From: Bdellovibrio sp.
GTDB taxonomy: Bacteria; Bdellovibrionota; Bacteriovoracia; Bacteriovoracales; Bacteriovoracaceae
Length of the DNA: 36,310 nucleotides
NCBI GenBank assembly: GCA_016187935.1
Contig: JACPIU010000029.1
Span: 1 to 36,310, forward strand
Direction: 5' to 3'
Every line of letters starts with the position of its first letter. Positions within the stretch are counted from its first letter, which is position 1. Below, in pieces: positions 7,872 through 16,876 of the stretch. The notes under the pieces were generated by a model. The model did not search any database. It had not been told where the DNA came from and was given only the letters and a program-made list of their open reading frames with translations. The translations under genes and the position numbers were made by a program.

Positions 7872-8873
7872 ATGTCAGACAAAAGGTCATTCTCATTATT
7901 GCTCAAAATAATTATTAGTACTCTTATGTATTCTTCGATAAGGGGAAATGCAGGAGAACCCGGCATAATTTTAACCAAAATAAGAAACGATTCAGCGGCA
8001 AATGATATTAATATGAGAACTCTATCGGTGAATTATCAGAACAATAGGAGAAACATCTTTTGGCCATACGAGAACTCGACTTTGGCGGCCTATGATTTAG
8101 GAATAGGTTTTCAGCAAAATAAAGGAAATACGCCGGAATATATGTTTGAAGGTGATCATATAATGGCATTGTTGGGCAGAATGTTTTCACCGAATCATTA
8201 TTTATCATTAAATGTCGGCACACATATTTTGAAAAAAAGCACAGACGCAATAACCAGTACAGAACATGCCTTGACAACAGAAGGATTAGACTATTCCTAT
8301 ATCAAGGGATTTTTTCAACTCCATTTTGAGTTTAAAAAAGACTTTATGTACAGCAATCTATTTCTACCTGCCGGCGTCCAATATGATTTAATCGAAAACA
8401 AGTTCGAACTGGTGGCAAAGATTAAAACATTAGGCGGGACAGAATACTCGACATCTATAAAACATAGCTTAATCAATGATGATAACCAATTTACCTCTTT
8501 CAATGCCGGAATCGTTGATGTTTTTGAATTACACCCATTGTATTTTTTCGGCGGTGTAAATGTAAATTATGGTCAGAGTCGATTTACAACACAAAAATAT
8601 CCCTCACCCTGGTATATTCTTGGAGCGGGACCACAGTTCGGCGTCAACTATGCTCCCAGTGATATTCTCACGCTGTCTTTAGGATATTCCTATACACGAT
8701 CAGTTGATAATTTAAAAGTCAAAGGCAGTGAAGAAAACAAGTTTATTCAAGTAGAATTTGGAAATAGAAATTCACTTGAAATGACATTATCCTACATCAA
8801 AATGAGTTCACTGAGCCTAGGTGAAAAGTGGTATGATGATCAACTTAATTTTAGTCTTAATTTTTCAATTTGA
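7872..8873 (+). CDS. Outer-membrane beta-barrel protein of the polysaccharide locus
   Basis: The protein has a signal peptide (MSDKRSFSLLLKIIISTLMY with a likely cut after GNA) followed by about 300 residues of alternating, aromatic-rich strands such as LAAYDLGIGFQQ, HYLSLNVGTHIL and ILTLSLGYSYT, which is the texture of a transmembrane barrel. I used the ATG at 7872 because the longer frame begins inside the preceding gene. The last residues are LNFSLNFSI, without the usual terminal Phe or Trp. Being sandwiched between the priming transferase and an acyltransferase, it may be the outer-membrane exit pore for the polymer, as barrel proteins are in some Myxococcus loci. This role is an inference. 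Confidence 0.7.
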   Translation: MSDKRSFSLLLKIIISTLMYSSIRGNAGEPGIILTKIRNDSAANDINMRTLSVNYQNNRRNIFWPYENSTLAAYDLGIGFQQNKGNTPEYMFEGDHIMALLGRMFSPNHYLSLNVGTHILKKSTDAITSTEHALTTEGLDYSYIKGFFQLHFEFKKDFMYSNLFLPAGVQYDLIENKFELVAKIKTLGGTEYSTSIKHSLINDDNQFTSFNAGIVDVFELHPLYFFGGVNVNYGQSRFTTQKYPSPWYILGAGPQFGVNYAPSDILTLSLGYSYTRSVDNLKVKGSEENKFIQVEFGNRNSLEMTLSYIKMSSLSLGEKWYDDQLNFSLNFSI

Positions 8874-8882
8874 TTTAAACAC

Positions 8883-10067
8883 ATGGATGACTTTATGAAT
8901 GAACTTATTTTAAACAACATTGTATTTTCTCCTGATAATAAAGATCTAAAAGACAACTGGGAACGATTATCCTCACAAATCCTTCCCCGTGGACTATCCA
9001 TGGAATACATCTGGTTCAAAAGCTGCGCAGAAGCTTGCAACAAGTTTCTCATAAATACGAATGTATTCGAAATTAAGGATCCACTAACAGATAAGATCGT
9101 CGCTCTTATTCCGAACGTCGTAAGACAAGAGACTTTATATCGTTTTTTTCCAATCAAGGCCTTATATCTCATGCGATTTAATCTGGAATATGGCGATCAT
9201 TATGAACTATTAATTGCACCCGGATACTATACGGCAACAATAAAACTACTGACAGCGTGGATGATTAATAATCACATTGACGCTTGCTTCTTAAATAACA
9301 TGCACTGCAATTCAAAGCTAGCATCGGTATTTCCCATCTCACGGAAATCATCATTACTCTCAGCAAGATATAAAAAAATTCCATGTGCCTATATTCTATT
9401 GCCGACACAGGATAAATACGGAGATTGGAGTGCTGGAAAATTCAAAAGAATTTTGCAATATAAACGAAAGCTCGAACGGACATTTAACGTCTCCTATTTG
9501 AGAATTGAAAACCAAGAAGAGTTATCTTTGGTTCTATCACGCTATAAAATCATGCATACAAGTCGTTTTCTGAACAAAGGTACAGCAAGTTCAATTTGCT
9601 CAGACCCTGTACAATTCAACTTTCTTGAAAGATTGGCACACAATGCTTTTGACACGGGGACCCTACTGGCCCATTATATAAAACTTAATGACGTCATCGC
9701 CTCTGTGGAAATATCATTTTTAATTCAAGGTAACGTATTCGCATACACTGTGGCATTTGATGAAAGTTATGCCCAATATAGAATAGGCTCAATTCAAACT
9801 CTTATTATGATAGAGAGAGCTATTGAACATGGAGCGGATATTTTAGATTTACTTCAAGGAGACGAAGGTTATAAGCAATTCTGGTCTAAAAGTTTGCAAC
9901 TTGATTATGATCTTATTGCCTTCCCAAAAAACAGATATGGATATTTCTTGTACCTAATCACAATTTTTCGCAGGCCACTTAAATTAGTTTATGACATTAT
10001 TCGATTATCCAAGATTTTTGTGCCTAAGATTGGTGCCAATGTTAATCCACGCGAAATAAACACGTAG
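8883..10067 (+). CDS. FemAB/CelD-type acyltransferase (GNAT fold)
   Basis: This protein of about 394 residues belongs by pattern to the Acetyltransf_6/CelD-BcsL group related to FemAB. The clearest block is the C-terminal segment running from FDESYAQYRIGSIQTL through GADILDLLQGDEGYKQFWS, where the G-D-E-x-Y-K-x-x-W signature is typical. Members are common in cellulose and exosortase-associated polysaccharide loci and probably acylate sugars or add amino acids in the cytoplasm. The ATG at 8895 has a better ribosome site (GGATG) than the one at 8883. The last 79 bases overlap the 3' end of the convergent ligase gene. Confidence 0.8.
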   Translation: MDDFMNELILNNIVFSPDNKDLKDNWERLSSQILPRGLSMEYIWFKSCAEACNKFLINTNVFEIKDPLTDKIVALIPNVVRQETLYRFFPIKALYLMRFNLEYGDHYELLIAPGYYTATIKLLTAWMINNHIDACFLNNMHCNSKLASVFPISRKSSLLSARYKKIPCAYILLPTQDKYGDWSAGKFKRILQYKRKLERTFNVSYLRIENQEELSLVLSRYKIMHTSRFLNKGTASSICSDPVQFNFLERLAHNAFDTGTLLAHYIKLNDVIASVEISFLIQGNVFAYTVAFDESYAQYRIGSIQTLIMIERAIEHGADILDLLQGDEGYKQFWSKSLQLDYDLIAFPKNRYGYFLYLITIFRRPLKLVYDIIRLSKIFVPKIGANVNPREINT

Positions 10068-11284
10068 GCCATACCATCGTGATTGCACACAATATAAATA
10101 AGAATCATCCATAAAATATAAATTTCTTTGTAGCCGGCCGAAATGGTCATGCTATTTATCATCAGGCCCAAGACAATCGCCATATTCATAACGGCCAGTT
10201 CCTTGTCCCTATTGTAATTTTTCACAATGGCTTTAGCGATAACTGAAATAAAGAAAACATAAAGCATTAGACCCAAAATACCTGTCTCACAAACAATTTT
10301 CAGGATTGTGTTGTGTACCTCATAAGGTGAGGCGGCCGATTGAAAGGCAGGGAATTCCGAGAATTGATAGTAATATTCGGAAGATTGATTCCAACCTACT
10401 CCAAACCATGGTGACTTTAAGAAAGTACGATAACCTGCATTGAGCGTTTTTAAACGGTCCATATTAGATGCATCACTCATATTGATAAATCGGGTAAGAA
10501 TCTTATCACCAAAAGAAAATAATGAGCTAAGAAATAAACTAACACTTGCCAATGAAATTAGAATCATTTTTCTTTCCCACTTTAACATGCCAGCGAGCAA
10601 TAATAAAATAGTCACAAGTGCAATAATCCCCATGCGAGATTGATTCATTATGGTGCAAAGAAGAAAAAATCCTGCGAGCAAAACATAAAAAAAACTTTGA
10701 TGGAGTTGTTGTGATTGACGATAGCGGTATATCGTCAGGGGAATACAGGCCGTGAAATATGTGCTTAAGAAATTAGGATCTCCGTTTTTAATCTTTAGCA
10801 AAGGTCTCAAATCGTATTCGCGTACTTCGTGCAGAATTAAAAAGCGGTACATGAATATGATGCCTAAAACGGTAAAAGAGATCAGCATAACACTCATGAG
10901 TTGATTCTTTCTTATTTTATTGTTCATGTAAAATACCATAAGTGGTGCCAATGAAACAATTTTGAAGAAGCTACGGTATTCACCATTCGCTATCACGTTC
11001 AAATAATCATTATTAACTAATGAAGTAATTTGCGGGCAAATTAGTACAAGCAAGACGAATATTGAATTCTTAATGAATTTTTGATCATAGATTATTGCGA
11101 ATCTGTTTACTACAAAAACATCTAATGCCGCTGAAGCAAAGATCATCAGGGAACAGCCTAGTTCAAGCGGAAGAGCACTTAGGAAAGGAATTTGAAGATG
11201 CAGATTTGTTACAATAAAAAAAATATATAGATATATATAAGTAAGGGGAGAGAAAAATAGTGCAAAGGGTTTTAACTTATTCAT
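9989..11284 (-). CDS. O-antigen ligase/polymerase family membrane protein (Wzy-like)
   Basis: The protein of about 431 residues has roughly ten hydrophobic spans and a large periplasmic loop. That loop carries PWFGVGWNQ and then VHNTILKIVCETGILGLMLY, the conserved Wzy_C/WaaL block with its His. The family polymerises or ligates undecaprenyl-linked glycans on the periplasmic side. Here, next to Wzz and without a lipid A core locus, a polymerase role is more likely. The ATG at 11284 overlaps the Wzz stop by 8 bases. The longer frame starts with TTG and is less likely. Its 3' end overlaps the acyltransferase gene by 79 bases. Confidence 0.85.
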   Translation of the reverse strand: MNKLKPFALFFSPLTYIYLYIFFIVTNLHLQIPFLSALPLELGCSLMIFASAALDVFVVNRFAIIYDQKFIKNSIFVLLVLICPQITSLVNNDYLNVIANGEYRSFFKIVSLAPLMVFYMNNKIRKNQLMSVMLISFTVLGIIFMYRFLILHEVREYDLRPLLKIKNGDPNFLSTYFTACIPLTIYRYRQSQQLHQSFFYVLLAGFFLLCTIMNQSRMGIIALVTILLLLAGMLKWERKMILISLASVSLFLSSLFSFGDKILTRFINMSDASNMDRLKTLNAGYRTFLKSPWFGVGWNQSSEYYYQFSEFPAFQSAASPYEVHNTILKIVCETGILGLMLYVFFISVIAKAIVKNYNRDKELAVMNMAIVLGLMINSMTISAGYKEIYILWMILIYIVCNHDGMAYVFISRGLTLAPILGTKILDNRIMS

Positions 11285-12089
11285 GAATACGTGATACAAT
11301 ATAGTAGAATACTATCCCAACTAATAATCCCGTGAAGGTGGAAAAAAATATTATTAAATCCCATCTTGGCCATATCGGATGAGTTGGAATATATGGGTTA
11401 TTTATAGTTTTTACTAATGTCTTACTTTGAATAGTTTGCAGAATGTTTTCAACATATAGTTTTGCATCTGCCTCATAAGCGGCGTTAATTCTTCGTTGTA
11501 AAAATGAATTCATATCATCATTTCGTTCCTTTCCAAGTTCATGCTTGATCGATATTGCTTTAATCTGTAATTCCTCAAGCGAGACATCATTTCGCTTAAA
11601 CATAACTTCTTCATACAATGACTTCAGCTGTGACATCAGCAAGCTTACAATCTCTTTCGCCAACACTGGGTTTGTATCTACCACTGTAAAAATAAAGACA
11701 TTGGCATCACCACCAGTGTATTGTATTTTTATTGCTTTCTTCATTACATTAATGTAATTCGCAACTAAATCTTCCTGTTCCATATTCGGAAATTTTTTTG
11801 AAAACATCTCATATCTGCTTTTTAACTGGCGTGACGTATTTAGGACATCATGAAGAAGAGTGTCTTGCAGCAGCATGCTTTTCATGGAAAGACCATCTCG
11901 AATCCATACCCATCTATTTTGAGTTTCCGGCATAAAATTAGAAACAGGAGGCAGACTAGGGCGCATGATTCCAATAGAACCAGAAACCTCATACACAGGT
12001 CTCGCTAATGTGCAATAGACAATGCTCAGCAAGAATCCGATCAATGCAAAAGACGGTATGGACCAGTACGATTTATAGTGTTTCATCAT
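11277..12089 (-). CDS. Wzz-type polysaccharide chain-length determinant
   Basis: The protein of about 270 residues has a membrane span near its N-terminus (YWSIPSFALIGFLLSIVYCTL), a periplasmic helical region, and a second span near the C-terminus preceded by a Pro-rich NNPYIPTHPIWPR segment. This is the Wzz/PCP topology with the Pro-rich motif before the second helix. There is no attached tyrosine kinase domain. It would set polymer length together with the overlapping ligase/polymerase. The start at 12089 is preceded by AAGG. The longer frame would use TTG. A perfect FNR box sits 78 bases upstream. Confidence 0.85.
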   Translation of the reverse strand: MMKHYKSYWSIPSFALIGFLLSIVYCTLARPVYEVSGSIGIMRPSLPPVSNFMPETQNRWVWIRDGLSMKSMLLQDTLLHDVLNTSRQLKSRYEMFSKKFPNMEQEDLVANYINVMKKAIKIQYTGGDANVFIFTVVDTNPVLAKEIVSLLMSQLKSLYEEVMFKRNDVSLEELQIKAISIKHELGKERNDDMNSFLQRRINAAYEADAKLYVENILQTIQSKTLVKTINNPYIPTHPIWPRWDLIIFFSTFTGLLVGIVFYYIVSRIHE

Positions 12090-12166
12090 GCAGTACCTTG
12101 TGACTAAGAACAAACATTTTTTCCATGATAAGTCTTAAATGAAAATGATAATATCTGGTGTGGATA

Positions 12167-12180
12167 TTGATCTCAATCAA
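12167..12180. promoter_or_regulatory. Perfect FNR-type operator, TTGATCTCAATCAA
   Basis: This 14-base site matches the FNR consensus TTGAT-N4-ATCAA at all ten fixed positions, and the arms extend to ATTGAT/ATCAAT. It lies between the divergent Wzz (start 12089) and methyltransferase (start 12247) genes. An FNR-like regulator is encoded at 4673-5395. Binding and direction of control are inferred. Confidence 0.7.
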
Positions 12181-12246
12181 TGTCGTTCTGATTAAACAAA
12201 GATATTTTTCAAATACATCACTACAATTATAACGAGGAGAAAGACC

Positions 12247-12993
12247 TTGCCGCTAGTAGCTTATCACTCTTCAAAAACAGCGCATGAGAACTATACCCGT
12301 TTCTTAACCGATTACATTATAAAAAATCAATTAAGAAACATCTGCGAAGTCGGTGGGGGTTCAAACCCTTCCTTGTCACTTAAATTTATTCAAGACAACA
12401 ACATTCAGTATACTCTGCTTGACGTTTCACAAGATGAGTTAAATAAGGCTTCCGATGACTTTCATAAAATAAGGACCGATATCGTCTCTTCTGATATTAG
12501 AAGCCTTACTTCAAAGTTTGATTTTATTTTTACAAAAATGGTTGCTGAACATGTGAGTGATGATGAAATTTTTCATAAAAATATCTATCATCTTTTAGAA
12601 AAAGGTGGACATGCATTTCACTTTATACCAACCTTATGGGCGCCACCCTATATTGCTAACCTGCTGATTCCTGAAAAACTTGCTTATAAGGTCTTGTTAT
12701 GGATCGATCCAAACAGGGCAGAGGCCGGACATTTTCGAAAATTTCCAGCTTATTATAAGGGATGCAGAGGGCCGACAAAAGGCCAAATCAAAAAGCTGGC
12801 ATCTTATGGATACAATGTTATGGAATATATAGGCTTCTTCGGACACGCTTATTATTACCAGAAAATTAAACCGCTTAAATGGCTGCATGAAAAATTAGCT
12901 TCGTTTCTAATCCAGCACCCAATCGCATGGTTAACAAGTTATGCCTATATCACGTTACAAAAACCTTTGGAGACGTCACGACAATCACGATGA
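12247..12993 (+). CDS. SAM-dependent class I methyltransferase
   Basis: This 248-residue protein has the Rossmann motif I ICEVGGGSNPSLSLKF near residues 32-47, an acidic ribose-binding strand (YTLLDVSQDEL) and the later segment FDFIFTKMVAEHV as motif II. It probably methylates a sugar or a lipid-linked intermediate in the polysaccharide pathway. The start codon is TTG at 12247, supported by a GAGGAG ribosome site seven bases upstream. No ATG with a comparable site is nearby. It opens the rightward transcript that continues into the GH44-like lipoprotein and a glycosyltransferase, and lies just downstream of the FNR box. Confidence 0.8.
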   Translation: MPLVAYHSSKTAHENYTRFLTDYIIKNQLRNICEVGGGSNPSLSLKFIQDNNIQYTLLDVSQDELNKASDDFHKIRTDIVSSDIRSLTSKFDFIFTKMVAEHVSDDEIFHKNIYHLLEKGGHAFHFIPTLWAPPYIANLLIPEKLAYKVLLWIDPNRAEAGHFRKFPAYYKGCRGPTKGQIKKLASYGYNVMEYIGFFGHAYYYQKIKPLKWLHEKLASFLIQHPIAWLTSYAYITLQKPLETSRQSR

Positions 12994-13102
12994 GTAAAAT
13001 CATCGCAACTCAAGCTCACCATCATTTTCACAAACGTATTTTTTTAACAAAATCCTTTGGCCCAATTATTTTAATTCAAATCATTAAGATGGAGTTACAA
13101 CA

Positions 13103-14788
13103 ATGCTTAAATTATTACTTGTCTCAGCTTGTCTCGTAGGATGTAATATTTCTGAATCCGAAAAATATCATGAAACTAACTTGCAAGAAGCAACAGCATC
13201 CGTTGGCGAGATTCGAGAAGAAATAAAAGATGAATTGTCGGGGACAATCTCCATCAATCTCAACACAGCCGGAAATAGAGGAACCGTTACACGTGAATTT
13301 TATGGCACACAGCTCTCCCCTTTTACCGATTATCCAAGCACAGAAATTGTAAAGAAATTAGCGCTCGGTACGATTCGAATAGGTGGAAATCTCTATGATA
13401 CTTTTAATTGGGAAAATGGAATGGCCTTTCTTGCCAGAGGACATTACAAAAAACTTCAACCTTATGAAGAGGCCATCAGCAAAGTAAGAGAGTATGGCGC
13501 AGAACCAATCATGCAAATCAACTTGCTTGGACAGATGCCTATTTACCGTAATGGTCGTCCAACTATGTCAAATACCGCAAGCGCCCAATCCGCTGCAAAT
13601 TTTATCCAACATGCCAATGGCATCTTAAAATTAAACATAAAACATATTTGTCTTGGCAATGAATTTGACCAATGGGCAGATACACATGCAGATATTTGGC
13701 AATACGATGAACCAATGTCGGCCGATGAATACATTGATCGATACATTGAATATGCAATCGCAGTTAGAGGCGGTCAGGAAAAAGTTTCCGGGAATCCAAA
13801 CGATATCAAGCTTTGGGGACCTGAAATTGCGAATTCATTTGCTGATTGGCAAAGTGGTAATATGAAAAAAGATTGTCAATGGACTTCAGTTCAAGGAGTC
13901 ATGGAATGCAGCTATGGCAATGGGGAATTCGATCACTTTCTGCCATATTTCTATCATCGATTATCAAAAGCTGAAAATGATACCTCTATCAATCCGAAAG
14001 GATATAAATTGCTGGATTATGCAAGTTTTCATTACTACCCCACTTTCAGAACGAAAGTGAGTGATCCTAATTCCATTATTGTCGACCGTACAGGACGTCA
14101 GATGGTCAATGAAATGCTCGAATCAACCCAACTCTTTCATGTTAGCGATTATGTAAATATCTACGATAGAGGATCGTATATGAATTTCCGGCCCAATCTA
14201 TTCAATCGCATGCAAGAATGGAAGAACCAGTATTATCCAGATGCGAAACTTGTCCTTTCTGAATTTGCGGTTGATTCCTTAGATACGACTCCCAACTATC
14301 ATCCTATTGTTCGACCGCTTTACATGGCAGAGTTGGTGGGAATAGCAGCTAATAGTGGAATCGAAAATTTCAATCGCTCCTTCTTAAATACAAATCATCC
14401 CCAACCAATTCCTTGGGCACTTGTGTTAGATGATGCACCTACAAATTTGTATAATATGTATAATTTGTACACAGAACATTTTTTGGGTCAACTTGTCGAT
14501 GTAGAAGATACTTTTGAAGATAAGGTAAATTCCTACGCAACAATTAACACTGACAATGATAATAAGCACATTGCCCTATTTGTAGTTAACAAAAGTGCTA
14601 ACATGCACGCGGCCAGCATTCATCTCAAAAATGAGTCAACAGATTTGCCACTGTTCGATTATGAAGTTAAGCCATGGGGAGTCACATTATTTTTGATACC
14701 AATGAATAACCCAACTCCAGAGGATATCAAAATAATCGAATATGGAGCGAAAGAAATGGGAATCACTGTTGATTCACATTATCAATGA
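13103..14788 (+). CDS. GH44-like glycoside hydrolase lipoprotein
   Basis: This 561-residue protein starts with a short hydrophobic stretch and LVGC (Cys14), so it is a probable lipoprotein. The mature part resembles a TIM-barrel clan A hydrolase. It has IRIGGNLYDTFNWENG (about 91-106), close to the RWGGN-x-x-x-x-x-NW block of GH44, GNEFDQW with a candidate acid/base Glu187, and LSEFAV with a candidate nucleophile Glu387. A C-terminal beta-sandwich (HIALFVVNKS through VKPWGVTLFLI) is also typical. It probably cuts or trims a beta-linked polymer in the cell envelope. GGAG precedes the ATG. Assignment to GH44 is by motif only, and GH30/GH51-like families are alternatives. Confidence 0.72.
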   Translation: MLKLLLVSACLVGCNISESEKYHETNLQEATASVGEIREEIKDELSGTISINLNTAGNRGTVTREFYGTQLSPFTDYPSTEIVKKLALGTIRIGGNLYDTFNWENGMAFLARGHYKKLQPYEEAISKVREYGAEPIMQINLLGQMPIYRNGRPTMSNTASAQSAANFIQHANGILKLNIKHICLGNEFDQWADTHADIWQYDEPMSADEYIDRYIEYAIAVRGGQEKVSGNPNDIKLWGPEIANSFADWQSGNMKKDCQWTSVQGVMECSYGNGEFDHFLPYFYHRLSKAENDTSINPKGYKLLDYASFHYYPTFRTKVSDPNSIIVDRTGRQMVNEMLESTQLFHVSDYVNIYDRGSYMNFRPNLFNRMQEWKNQYYPDAKLVLSEFAVDSLDTTPNYHPIVRPLYMAELVGIAANSGIENFNRSFLNTNHPQPIPWALVLDDAPTNLYNMYNLYTEHFLGQLVDVEDTFEDKVNSYATINTDNDNKHIALFVVNKSANMHAASIHLKNESTDLPLFDYEVKPWGVTLFLIPMNNPTPEDIKIIEYGAKEMGITVDSHYQ

Positions 14789-14795
14789 GCAATAA

Positions 14796-15893
14796 ATGGC
14801 GCTGAAGATTTTACATCTTGTTGAATATCTGTATCAGGGAGGAATAGAAAGATTCTTATCTGAAGTTGCTCGAATTGTTCCAAACTCAGTGTTGCAACAA
14901 AGCTTCTTCGCCTATGAAATGAGTGATTTTTCTGGTATTGCGAAAGAATTAAAGAACACGGGACGTGACATCAGAATCTACAAGAAGGAATATGGATATG
15001 ATTTTAGTCTACTCACTCGATTGTCTAGGATAATACGAGAAGAAAAGATTGAGATAATACACACCCATGATTTCGGACCGATGGAATATGCCGTGCCCTT
15101 AAAAATATTGAACCCTCATTTGATTCTAATTCATACTCAACATACTCTGCACCATTTCGTCATAAATTTAAAATATAGACTGTTCTTTCAGTTTGCCAGT
15201 TACTTTTATAACAAGGTTATTGCAGTCTCCGAGCACGTAAACGATATTGTATCCAAAAAGTGTCCTCATATGAAAAATCGCCCAACCGTAATTCACAATG
15301 GCGTTGATGTCGAACACTTTTCGCAATTAAAAAACACAACCATTGTGGGTAACAATGCTTTACGCTTGGTATGCATTTCAAGAATCTCAAAAGAGAAAAA
15401 CCTAATACACATTCTACGGGCCTGTAATAAACTAAAGCAATTCAATGTTGATTTTCATCTACATCATGCCGGTACTGGAACAAAAAAAGAAGTTGATTCG
15501 ATTCTAGGATTTATTGAAACTAATCAATTAGGTCAAAACATCACACTTCATGGGCATCAGGATGATGTCAGAGAAATACTAAAGCACGGGGATATTTTCA
15601 TTTCAAGCTCATTCACAGAAGGACATCCGATTGCTGTATTAGAGGCCATGGCAAGTTATAAACTTTGCTTATGCAGCAACATACCTCCACATCAGAAAAT
15701 TTCACCCAATGGGATAATTCTATTTAACCTCGATGATGAGCATGACTTGTTTAACAAGTTACTTCAAATAAGTAAAAAACAAATCAACTACAGTAATAAT
15801 CTTTCACAAGCAGTTATTTCGATTTCGGAAAAGTATACAATTCAAGAAATGATCAATCAGTACATTAACATTTACTCATTAGCAATCAGTTAA
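14796..15893 (+). CDS. GT4-type glycosyltransferase
   Basis: This 365-residue GT-B enzyme has the N-terminal YQGGIERFLSEVA glycine loop, a central LVCISRISKEKN strand opening the nucleotide-sugar domain, and the E-x7-E motif (Glu275, Glu283) in FTEGHPIAVLEAMA. It should retain the anomeric configuration when moving a sugar from a nucleotide donor to the lipid-linked glycan at the cytoplasmic face. It begins 7 bases after the hydrolase stop, so the two are in one transcript. Acceptor and donor cannot be read from sequence. Confidence 0.9.
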   Translation: MALKILHLVEYLYQGGIERFLSEVARIVPNSVLQQSFFAYEMSDFSGIAKELKNTGRDIRIYKKEYGYDFSLLTRLSRIIREEKIEIIHTHDFGPMEYAVPLKILNPHLILIHTQHTLHHFVINLKYRLFFQFASYFYNKVIAVSEHVNDIVSKKCPHMKNRPTVIHNGVDVEHFSQLKNTTIVGNNALRLVCISRISKEKNLIHILRACNKLKQFNVDFHLHHAGTGTKKEVDSILGFIETNQLGQNITLHGHQDDVREILKHGDIFISSSFTEGHPIAVLEAMASYKLCLCSNIPPHQKISPNGIILFNLDDEHDLFNKLLQISKKQINYSNNLSQAVISISEKYTIQEMINQYINIYSLAIS

Positions 15894-15997
15894 CAATCAC
15901 ACTCATTACAAGCTTAAAGCATAATTGTCAAAAGTATTATCCAGCGCTTTAACAGAATTTCAATGTTACTTTTTTTTGATTTTGCAAAGGATGAAAA

Positions 15998-16876
15998 ATG
16001 AACACAATTGCACTCAGTTTTGATATTGAAGATTGGTTCTGTGTCCAAAACATGAAAGAGATTTTTCCATTTAAAAAATGGAATTTATGTGAATTGAGAG
16101 TATATGAAAGTACAAATTACATTCTCAAAACCTTAAATGAAAGAAATATCAAGGCCACATTTTTTGTTTTGGGATGGGTGGCCGAGAGAATACCTGACCT
16201 AGTTCTCAATATTGCAAAGCAGGGACATGAAATTGCTACCCATGGCTACTCTCACACCCCAATTAACCATATGACCAGAAACGAGTTTCAAAAGGACACA
16301 GAAAAGTCTTTGTCCCTTCTCCAGGATATTGTCGGACGACCGATATATGGGTATCGCGCCCCAAGTTTTTCAATTACTAAAAACACACTTTGGGCCTTGG
16401 ACATCCTGAGAGAACTTGGAATCAAATACGATAGTAGCATCAATCCTATAAAACATCCCGAATACGGAATCGTCGGATTCAATCAGGAAATTCATTTCGT
16501 CAATGGGATTCTTGAAGTACCTCTTGCAGCATCATCATTGTGGGGGGTAGAAATTCCAATTTCAGGCGGCGGTTTTTTTAGATTATATCCTTATTGGTTT
16601 TTTAAAATGATGTTGCGAAAAAAAAGTTCGAATGGACATGCCGTCACCTATTTTCATCCTTGGGAATTCGACAGCAAACAACCGAAAATAAAGTTACCAC
16701 TATCAAAAAAATTCCGTCACTATATAGGATTAGAAAAAAACAAAAATAAGTTCGAGAAATTCTTAAATGACTTTGAGTTCGTTCCAATCTGCCAGCTCAT
16801 AAATGGACACTTGCCGCTTATGATATCACATGAGAAAGGGCCCAAGCTTGATCAGGAAGTAATATATCTGCCTTAA
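15998..16876 (+). CDS. Polysaccharide deacetylase, exosortase-A-locus type
   Basis: This 292-residue NodB-fold protein begins LSFDIEDWF, with Asp12 as the likely metal ligand. It continues with ATFFVLGW, HGYSH (His82, His86), YRAPSFS and a late YFHPWEFD. The opening DIEDWF and the closing HPWEFD are characteristic of the deacetylase subfamily found with XrtA/EpsH loci, which is about this length. It would remove N-acetyl groups from the sugar polymer or its precursor. A good AAGGATG site precedes the ATG. Its 3' end overlaps the convergent GNAT gene by 59 bases. Confidence 0.9.
   Translation: MNTIALSFDIEDWFCVQNMKEIFPFKKWNLCELRVYESTNYILKTLNERNIKATFFVLGWVAERIPDLVLNIAKQGHEIATHGYSHTPINHMTRNEFQKDTEKSLSLLQDIVGRPIYGYRAPSFSITKNTLWALDILRELGIKYDSSINPIKHPEYGIVGFNQEIHFVNGILEVPLAASSLWGVEIPISGGGFFRLYPYWFFKMMLRKKSSNGHAVTYFHPWEFDSKQPKIKLPLSKKFRHYIGLEKNKNKFEKFLNDFEFVPICQLINGHLPLMISHEKGPKLDQEVIYLP

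Noticed and set aside
12927-13139. Plus-strand frame spanning the methyltransferase end and the hydrolase start
   Set aside because: It overlaps two well-supported genes in another frame and has no features.
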